Below the pieces are notes generated by a model that was given only the letters and a program-made list of their open reading frames with translations, did not search any database and was not told the DNA's origin. This document shows positions 13,004 to 17,408 of a stretch of DNA of 17,408 nucleotides, in pieces. The stretch's first letter is position 1; the number at the start of each line of letters is the position of its first letter. Origin of the DNA: Methanobrevibacter sp. GTDB taxonomy: Archaea; Methanobacteriota; Methanobacteria; Methanobacteriales; Methanobacteriaceae. Position numbers and translations under genes: made by a program. The stretch is taken from the NCBI GenBank assembly GCA_017646885.1, contig JAGCLR010000321.1, positions 1 through 17,408 on the forward strand, written 5' to 3'.

Positions 13004-13351
13004 TTACATCAGATCCTCCATCTTAATGTCAATATCACAATTACCTTCAACATCCCACTTCTTAATGTCATCCTCACTGATGATTTTAACAGTTAGGCTA
13101 TCATAAAGACATTTCCCTACATCATCAATCAAGTGATTTATAACAGACTGAATGTTTCCGAAATATTGATAAATCTCGTCAGATTCAAAGTCAACTGTAA
13201 ATTTAAAGAATGTTTCATCATCATAACCGTCACAAGGTGAGAATTCGCAATTAAACTTTCTACCAAACCAATCTGAAATATAGTTTGCAATAGTTCCGAT
13301 TATAGAAGGATCTGCATAATTCATAATTCCGTAGATTGCAAATGTTTTCAT
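13004..13351 (-). CDS. Hypothetical protein
   Basis: This 115-aa acidic, mixed alpha/beta protein begins MKTFAIYGIMNYADPSIIGT. Tyr, Phe and Asp are frequent; the three cysteines form no motif. Start: an ATG at 13360 abuts AAAGG and is too close; the ATG at 13351 is nine bases from AAAGG and is preferred. No family is recognised. Confidence 0.7.
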   Translation of the reverse strand: MKTFAIYGIMNYADPSIIGTIANYISDWFGRKFNCEFSPCDGYDDETFFKFTVDFESDEIYQYFGNIQSVINHLIDDVGKCLYDSLTVKIISEDDIKKWDVEGNCDIDIKMEDLM

Positions 13352-13366
13352 TTTACTCATCCTTTC

Positions 13367-13645
13367 TTAAAAGCTACCGTTGATAAGGCCGTGATAAACA
13401 AAATTTGCTGCACAGCTTGCTTGAATCCTATATCTTCCCATCCTGTAAAGGATTTCTTCCTCTAGAATACCCAATAGTTCTTTTGCCATTTTGGCTGCAT
13501 CCTCTTTCATTTCTGTCATAGATGCCTGACAGACAATTTTATAATCAAGTTGGATATCCCAATCAAATATGGATTTGATATCTCCTTCTTTGTACTTTTT
13601 ATATAGTGAACAGATACAATCTGAATAAACATCCATATCAAACAT
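13367..13645 (-). CDS. Small hypothetical protein
   Basis: This helical protein has five cysteines (for example SDCIC) and a C-terminal helix ILYRMGRYRIQAS. Start is uncertain: the frame opens at ATG 13675 (102 aa) without a ribosome site, whereas AAGGAGG lies inside that region 12 nt before the ATG at 13645, giving 92 aa (MFDMDVYSD...), the start used here. No family is recognised. Confidence 0.6.
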   Translation of the reverse strand: MFDMDVYSDCICSLYKKYKEGDIKSIFDWDIQLDYKIVCQASMTEMKEDAAKMAKELLGILEEEILYRMGRYRIQASCAANFVYHGLINGSF

Positions 13646-13693
13646 ACTTAATTCAATCCTCCTTGTAAAAGTCATTATATATATAAAACATTT

Positions 13694-13915
13694 TCAAATC
13701 AAACATTTTACGAGTTTATCAATCTTGGAATTTACTTTATCAAGCTTATCTTTGAATTTCTTGTCACCGGTTAGTTCATAACCATCTTCCAGTGAATCTC
13801 TTTCATTTGATAAACGTATAATTTTCTTTTTTATCTTTTCCTGTTCTTTAAGAGTTTCTTCCCATTGTTCTGGGTTCATGCCCGTAGGCATTTTTAAAAA
13901 ATCTTTAATTGTCAT
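13694..13915 (-). CDS. Small coiled-coil protein
   Basis: This 73-aa basic, helical protein begins MTIKDFLKMPTGMNPEQWEE, then a K/E-rich helix pair that probably forms a coiled coil. Start: a GTG at 13933 is in frame, but the ATG at 13915 has GAGGG five bases upstream and is preferred. It overlaps the upstream gene by 11 nt. No family is recognised. Confidence 0.65.
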   Translation of the reverse strand: MTIKDFLKMPTGMNPEQWEETLKEQEKIKKKIIRLSNERDSLEDGYELTGDKKFKDKLDKVNSKIDKLVKCLI

Positions 13916-14129
13916 TTGTACCCTCACTTTCACTTGTAAAGGTCTTTACCACTGCATTAAATGTTTCATGCCAAAGATCCCTTCCAGAATCAAGATAGGC
14001 ATCTGCAAGAACATCCTCAACTGTTCTATTATCCCTGTTGGCAATATCCTTTGCTAAAACCTCGCACATAGCTGCTAAGGTTTTCATATAAGAATCTCTT
14101 TCCATATCATTCAGAAATACAATACCCAT
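13905..14129 (-). CDS. Small helical hypothetical protein
   Basis: This 74-aa protein begins MGIVFLNDMERDSYMKTLAA and is helical with an acidic tail. The open frame extends much further upstream (to 14327), but the ATG at 14129 has a perfect AGGAGG and lies just after the preceding stop, so the long version is rejected. No family is recognised. Confidence 0.7.
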   Translation of the reverse strand: MGIVFLNDMERDSYMKTLAAMCEVLAKDIANRDNRTVEDVLADAYLDSGRDLWHETFNAVVKTFTSESEGTNDN

Positions 14130-14139
14130 AATTTCCTCC

Positions 14140-14376
14140 TTAAAATTCAACACCGTAAAATTTACCAATGGCTTCCCAAGTGACATAAATGTTCTCAAGT
14201 TCAAGCAGTTCTTTGAACTCCTCAAAATCGGAATCTGTAATGGCCATATTATGATCAACTTTGTACCCAAGTGTGGCATCATTGATCTTTTTGAAAATGG
14301 GTTTGAGGTAGTTGTATTTACCCTCAATAACTTGTTTTTGAATATTTGTGATTTTAATCATTGCATTTGCTTTCAT
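14140..14376 (-). CDS. Small hypothetical protein, first gene of its operon
   Basis: This 78-aa protein begins MKANAMIKITNIQKQVIEGK and is mostly helical (FEEFKELLELENIYVTWEAI). The ATG has AGGAGG five bases upstream. It is the first gene after the promoter at 14422-14450, which probably drives 14376-11381. No family is recognised. Confidence 0.7.
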   Translation of the reverse strand: MKANAMIKITNIQKQVIEGKYNYLKPIFKKINDATLGYKVDHNMAITDSDFEEFKELLELENIYVTWEAIGKFYGVEF

Positions 14377-14421
14377 AATGTCCTCCTTAATTACTATTTA
14401 CATCTTTCTTACTGTATATAT

Positions 14422-14450
14422 AGTATAACACATTTTAATGAAAATGTCAA
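14422..14450 (-). promoter_or_regulatory. Consensus sigma-70 promoter with extended -10
   Basis: On the minus strand: TTGACA (14450-14445), 17-bp spacer, TATACT (14427-14422) with TG upstream. The predicted start is near 14415. It is identical over about 37 bp to the promoter at 164-192, and directly follows the terminator at 14475-14513. Confidence 0.9.
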
Positions 14451-14474
14451 GAGTTTTCAAGAAAAAAAAATAAT

Positions 14475-14513
14475 AAAAAATCTCACAATATTTTATGTAA
14501 AACATTGTGAGAT
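14475..14513 (-). terminator. Intrinsic terminator after the 14548-14802 gene
   Basis: A 10-bp inverted repeat (ATCTCACAAT 14480-14489 with ATTGTGAGAT 14504-14513) is followed on the minus strand by a long T run (TTTTTTATTATTTTTTTTTC). Confidence 0.85.
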
Positions 14514-14547
14514 ATTTGTTTATATTTTATAGTTGTAAATCTTAATT

Positions 14548-14802
14548 TTACGCATCATAAAGACCTATATTTCTAGCACATTGTTTTATAGCAGCATAGT
14601 TAGCTTGTAATTCATTTCTAATGTCTAAAAGATCCTCTACCCACTGATAAATAAATTCTTCGTCAATTCCTCCTGATTCCTCTAACTCTGTAATATAAGT
14701 GTCTAATGATTTAAGAACATTTGGAATACCATTAAAACTGACATCTTCAGTTAGTCCTATTCTTCTACTTGTAGACATTGATCTGTTTGCTTTCTTAATC
14801 AT
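14548..14802 (-). CDS. Small hypothetical protein, single-gene unit, basic leader with LTE
   Basis: This 84-aa protein has a basic N terminus (MIKKANRSMSTSRRIGLTED) in which L17-T18-E19 fits the (I/L)-x-E pattern of the 8693-11217 genes. The rest is acidic and helical. It stands alone between terminators at 14842-14871 and 14475-14513, with no sigma-70 consensus and no strong ribosome site. Setting and size mirror the gene at 294-554. Family is unknown. Confidence 0.7.
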   Translation of the reverse strand: MIKKANRSMSTSRRIGLTEDVSFNGIPNVLKSLDTYITELEESGGIDEEFIYQWVEDLLDIRNELQANYAAIKQCARNIGLYDA

Positions 14803-14841
14803 AATTATTCAATCATTTCATATTTACACAGAATAATAAAA

Positions 14842-14871
14842 ATAGTCAGTAACAAATAAGTTACTGACTAT
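14842..14871 (-). terminator. Intrinsic terminator after the 17408-14958 operon
   Basis: A 12-bp perfect inverted repeat (ATAGTCAGTAAC 14842-14853 with GTTACTGACTAT 14860-14871) with a 6-nt loop is followed on the minus strand by TTTTTATTATT. Confidence 0.8.
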
Positions 14872-14894
14872 ATAGTATGTCTGTGTGTTTTTTT
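14871..14894 (-). promoter_or_regulatory. A-tract / CACAG-N3-TACTATA element (copy 2)
   Basis: On the minus strand: seven A (14894-14888), CA, CACAG (14885-14881), three bases, TACTATA (14877-14871), running into the hairpin at 14842-14871. The layout matches the copy at 622-645. Function is unknown; it could be a phage-specific promoter or part of the terminator. Confidence 0.3.
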
Positions 14895-14957
14895 ATGTTA
14901 TTTATGAATTAACTTTGTAATCTGATTTAATGTTATTTTATTTATGTATCTGAATTT

Positions 14958-15173
14958 TTAGTCAATATATTCAGTATATTTTGCAAAATAACTTCCTGCT
15001 CCAAATTCATCTGAACTAATATGTCCTGACATCACATAACTATTATATAATATATCCTGAAATTGAGGTTCGTTTTTCAAGATAAGTTTATCTAGTACAA
15101 ATAATGCTGAATCTTTATTTTCTGCAAGTCCTATTACCTTATCTTCTTTAAAAATAACCCATGCGTCTTCCAT
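14958..15173 (-). CDS. Small hypothetical protein
   Basis: This 71-aa acidic protein has two short strands (WVIFKEDKVIGLAE), a helix (SALFVLDKLIL) and an aromatic C terminus. The ATG has GGAGG. It is the last gene of the right-hand operon; about 85 nt of AT-rich sequence and a terminator follow. No family is recognised. Confidence 0.7.
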   Translation of the reverse strand: MEDAWVIFKEDKVIGLAENKDSALFVLDKLILKNEPQFQDILYNSYVMSGHISSDEFGAGSYFAKYTEYID

Positions 15174-15193
15174 ATTTTTATACCTCCATCAAT

Positions 15194-15589
15194 TCAATCT
15201 TCATAGATAATTTCTTTAATCTTTTTTGCATTTGTCTCAAATTCTTCTAAAAAAAGATTAACTTCACTGTTTCCGTCATAATCAAAGTAGGCATAGTTAT
15301 GTTTCCAGAAATCTTGAATCATGCCTTCAATTCCAGATACAATATCTTCATATCTCCAAGTGTCTCTACCACCGATACTTTCTTTTAGAACCGTAACAAA
15401 TTCTACTGCTTTATCATAATCATAAAAAACACGTTTAAACCGGATACTATAATCTTCTTCAAATGTGTACTCATACAAATCATTTTCAAAGTAGCTAGAT
15501 TTATAGTTTTTAAACATATCTCTATTAAAATACCAATCACCATCTGTATAGATATATCCTGTAAAAACGTATAATTTCTTATTGCTCAT
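15194..15589 (-). CDS. Hypothetical protein
   Basis: This 131-aa acidic protein is unusually rich in Tyr, Phe and Asp (for example YTFEEDYSIRFKRVFYDYDK). It has no cysteine, membrane segment or known motif. Start: ATG 15595 is only three bases from AAGGAG; ATG 15589 is nine bases away and is preferred. No family is recognised. Confidence 0.7.
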   Translation of the reverse strand: MSNKKLYVFTGYIYTDGDWYFNRDMFKNYKSSYFENDLYEYTFEEDYSIRFKRVFYDYDKAVEFVTVLKESIGGRDTWRYEDIVSGIEGMIQDFWKHNYAYFDYDGNSEVNLFLEEFETNAKKIKEIIYED

Positions 15590-15605
15590 TCTCATTCACT
15601 CCTTA

Positions 15606-15794
15606 TCATTGATTTTTCTTATTCTGTAGATTAGCAATTCTAACAGCTAATTCAGCTATTTTAGTCTTCAATTTTTCAGATTCCTCCTCATCACTAAAAA
15701 TATCATTTATAGTAATTCCATCATCAGATCTTACGACATCCATATTGTAATTATTTTTTACATATTCTTTAAATTTTTCAAATAAGTCTTCCAT
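15606..15794 (-). CDS. Small coiled-coil protein
   Basis: This 62-aa protein has an N-terminal helix (MEDLFEKFKEYVKNNYN) and a C-terminal leucine/isoleucine heptad stretch (KLKTKIAELAVRIANLQNKK) likely to form a short coiled coil. The ATG has GGAG eight bases upstream. No family is recognised. Confidence 0.7.
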   Translation of the reverse strand: MEDLFEKFKEYVKNNYNMDVVRSDDGITINDIFSDEEESEKLKTKIAELAVRIANLQNKKNQ

Positions 15795-15819
15795 TTACCT
15801 AGCTCCATTTCTTTATAGG

Positions 15820-16230
15820 TTATTTTCTCATTTCCATTATATGTATGTTGTTGACTATTTTTGAATATAACATAATATGCACTTCCTTGTTGCATTTTTC
15901 TTTGATAATATTTCTTATTTTCCTTCTTTCCTTTCTACTATCTGTTGTTATATAAAAATAGCAATAACGATTATTTCTTATGTTGTCAAATATATCCTCG
16001 GTAATATTATCCATATCTATGATATGGATAGCACATCCTCTATGATATTTACCTGTGTATAGATTTACATCTGAATCTTTTGGACCATCCTTATGGTGAA
16101 ACACAAGTGCCCGATAATCAGATGTTTGTTCTTTTTTAAGGTTTAGCAGTTCATCAATATATTTAAAAGTCATATTATCAATTTCTTCTATAGTAATTGG
16201 ATATATAAATGTAGTTTTTCCTCTTGACAT
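15820..16230 (-). CDS. Hypothetical protein, basic C-terminal region
   Basis: This 136-aa mixed alpha/beta protein has a basic region about 98-115 (DSRKERRKIRNIIKEKCNK) and histidines in FHHKDG and YHRGCAIHI. No catalytic or binding motif is certain. The ATG has AGGAG. It begins 1 nt after the stop of the upstream gene. No family is recognised. Confidence 0.7.
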   Translation of the reverse strand: MSRGKTTFIYPITIEEIDNMTFKYIDELLNLKKEQTSDYRALVFHHKDGPKDSDVNLYTGKYHRGCAIHIIDMDNITEDIFDNIRNNRYCYFYITTDSRKERRKIRNIIKEKCNKEVHIMLYSKIVNNIHIMEMRK

Positions 16231-16231
16231 T

Positions 16232-16474
16232 TTATTTCTCCTTATCCATCATAGACCTATAAAATTCAACCCATGTTTTTCTATATTCGACTTCATTTTT
16301 CGTAGTATTAGAATCTTTCATGTTAAATACTCCAGTTGCATAAAATGCTCCCACATCCGGCAACCCTTGATCAATAAGTTTGGATGCCCATATAATCGAT
16401 GCTACTGTCATTAACTCTCCATATCCAATTTTATCCCCTAAATCTTGTACCTCTTTCCAGTGTCTGTTAATCAT
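16232..16474 (-). CDS. Small hypothetical protein
   Basis: This 80-aa protein begins MINRHWKEVQDLGDKIGYGE. A moderately hydrophobic helix (LMTVASIIWASKLI, about 21-34) is probably buried, not membrane-spanning. The ATG has AGGAGG eight bases upstream. No family is recognised. Confidence 0.7.
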   Translation of the reverse strand: MINRHWKEVQDLGDKIGYGELMTVASIIWASKLIDQGLPDVGAFYATGVFNMKDSNTTKNEVEYRKTWVEFYRSMMDKEK

Positions 16475-16495
16475 GATAAAATCCTCCTTATTTCT

Positions 16496-17257
16496 TTATA
16501 ATCCGGTTTGACTTGTTTTAAACTCAATTCTCTCTCCTGTTCTAGTATTTGTTCCTTTACCAATTACATGAACAGAATAATCGTAACCATATTCTTCATC
16601 GTATTCTTCCTCAACCTCAAACCAAATATCTCCATCAAAATCTTTTATTAGTGTTGTTGTCCATGGTTTTTCTGTATGATAATTGAATAATGGATTATAT
16701 TCTAAAACTTCAGAAAGAAGAAACACCCCTACCATGCCGGCATCTGCACAAAATTTACCAATGGGTTTCTTTGTAATCATATCGAACGTAGTGCAAGACC
16801 AATCACCGTAAATAGTGTCACGTTCAATGAAATTTCTGATAGCATTTTCACCGTCATATGCATCGTCCAAAAAGTCAGGCCAATCATTATCTTTTGCAAT
16901 ATAACAAGGATCGGTAATAATAATATCCCCTGTAAAATGTTTCGGATCGGAGTCTAGATAGTTATTATAGCCATACATTTTTGTTGTTACAAGTTCCTCA
17001 TAAGGAAGTTTTTCAAGAAATTTCTTTGTACTATTAAACAATTCTTTATTCTTAAATTTGTCGGGAATATAAGGAATAAGTAAACTAACAGAATAAGATC
17101 CAAGATTCAACTCATAATGAAATCTTTCAATAAAAAGTTGTAACTCCTCCTCCGTGTAACCTTCCATAGAAAGAAGAGTATCCTCTATCTGTTTAGTCAG
17201 AATTTTAATTTTTTCTTGACGTTCTTTTTCTTTCTTTTCTACCCATTCTTTTTTCAT
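16496..17257 (-). CDS. Conserved hypothetical protein with DPCY motif (DUF4241-like, uncertain)
   Basis: This 253-aa protein has a charged helical N-terminal part (about 1-35), a middle region ending in GDIIITDPCYI (about 109-119) and then GDWSCTTF (about 150-157) and CADAGMVGVFLL (about 169-180). The S/T-DPCY plus GxVxVF pattern recalls DUF4241-type proteins of unknown function common in phages and bacteria; this is from memory and tentative. The C-terminal part is very acidic (FEVEEEYDEEYGYDY). The ATG has AAAGG upstream and lies 2 nt after the preceding stop. Confidence 0.7.
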   Translation of the reverse strand: MKKEWVEKKEKERQEKIKILTKQIEDTLLSMEGYTEEELQLFIERFHYELNLGSYSVSLLIPYIPDKFKNKELFNSTKKFLEKLPYEELVTTKMYGYNNYLDSDPKHFTGDIIITDPCYIAKDNDWPDFLDDAYDGENAIRNFIERDTIYGDWSCTTFDMITKKPIGKFCADAGMVGVFLLSEVLEYNPLFNYHTEKPWTTTLIKDFDGDIWFEVEEEYDEEYGYDYSVHVIGKGTNTRTGERIEFKTSQTGL

Positions 17258-17259
17258 AG

Positions 17260-17408
17260 TTAATCCTTTCTACTATAAATAACTTTAGGTTTTCCACCTA
17301 CGATATGAAAGCTGATATTTCTAGGTGTTTTAGTATCTTCATCAAACTCCTGGATCCAGCACTGATCAATTCTAAATCCAGCAGAGATCAAATTACGAAC
17401 AACCCTCA
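17260..17408 (-). CDS. Hypothetical protein, C-terminal part (cut by window edge)
   Basis: The last 48-49 codons of a minus-strand gene are visible, ending at a TAA 2 nt before the next start. The visible end is basic with two tryptophan/cysteine residues close together (DQCWIQEFDED) and finishes VGGKPKVIYSRKD. The family cannot be judged from this fragment. Confidence 0.65.
   Translation of the reverse strand, partial: RVVRNLISAGFRIDQCWIQEFDEDTKTPRNISFHIVGGKPKVIYSRKD

Noticed and set aside
13905..14327. A longer 140-codon version of the 74-aa gene ending at 13905
   Set aside because: The upstream half overlaps the 14140-14376 gene almost entirely, while the ATG at 14129 has a perfect AGGAGG site.
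1..17408. tRNA genes, rRNA, IS elements, attachment sites
   Set aside because: No cloverleaf-like sequence with CCA or TΨC arm, no transposase, and no flanking direct repeats were seen.

Overview
The window looks like part of the genome of a large tailed bacteriophage, or a prophage, of a low-GC Gram-positive host; a Clostridia-like host is an inference. Evidence for this: the DNA is very AT-rich; every supported gene is on the minus strand; genes are small and tightly packed with ATGA/GTGA overlaps; AGGAGG-type ribosome binding sites are strong; most products are short proteins of unknown function; and the recognisable enzymes are phage-type deoxynucleotide genes. There is no tRNA, rRNA, CRISPR array or IS element, and no capsid, tail or replication hallmark gene that would fix the taxonomy.

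Read in the direction of transcription (right to left), the layout is as follows. (1) 17408-14958: seven genes of mostly unknown function, entered from outside the window and closed by a terminator at 14842-14871. (2) 14802-14548: one small basic-start gene. (3) Promoter 14422-14450 driving 14376-11381, a run of small genes that includes a decayed gene at 12798-12932. (4) 11217-8693: five genes whose products all begin with a short basic leader ending in (I/L)-x-E, plus a small frameshifted ORF at 10501-10646. (5) Promoter 8580-8608 driving 8528-7611. (6) Promoter 7509-7537 driving 7471-4017, which holds a HAD deoxynucleotidase, a DUF1653-like protein, a lone NUMOD1 protein, a GNAT-like protein and dCTP deaminase. 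(7) Promoter 3936-3964 and a structured leader RNA driving 3797-672: phosphoribosyltransferase, two small membrane proteins, a zinc/coiled-coil protein and a double-length ThyX. (8) 554-294, one small gene. (9) Promoter 164-192 driving a gene that runs off the left edge.

Five promoters are close to perfect sigma-70 sites: TTGACA, a 17-bp spacer, and an extended TGn-TATAMT -10. Four sit directly after a terminator, which gives a repeated terminator-promoter junction. Units 2, 4 and 8 have no such promoter. I infer that the consensus promoters drive early genes and that units 2, 4 and 8 are expressed differently, perhaps late.

The enzymes fit a dTMP supply route: dCTP deaminase, possibly also with dUTPase activity, makes dUTP/dUMP; ThyX methylates dUMP; and the HAD nucleotidase and phosphoribosyltransferase act on nucleotide pools. 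The two most notable observations are a predicted leader RNA before the phosphoribosyltransferase-ThyX operon, whose first hairpin loop can pair over 7 nt with the loop of a terminator hairpin, and the shared N-terminal leaders in unit 4, which resemble the capsid-targeting/prohead-protease sites of T4-like phages.
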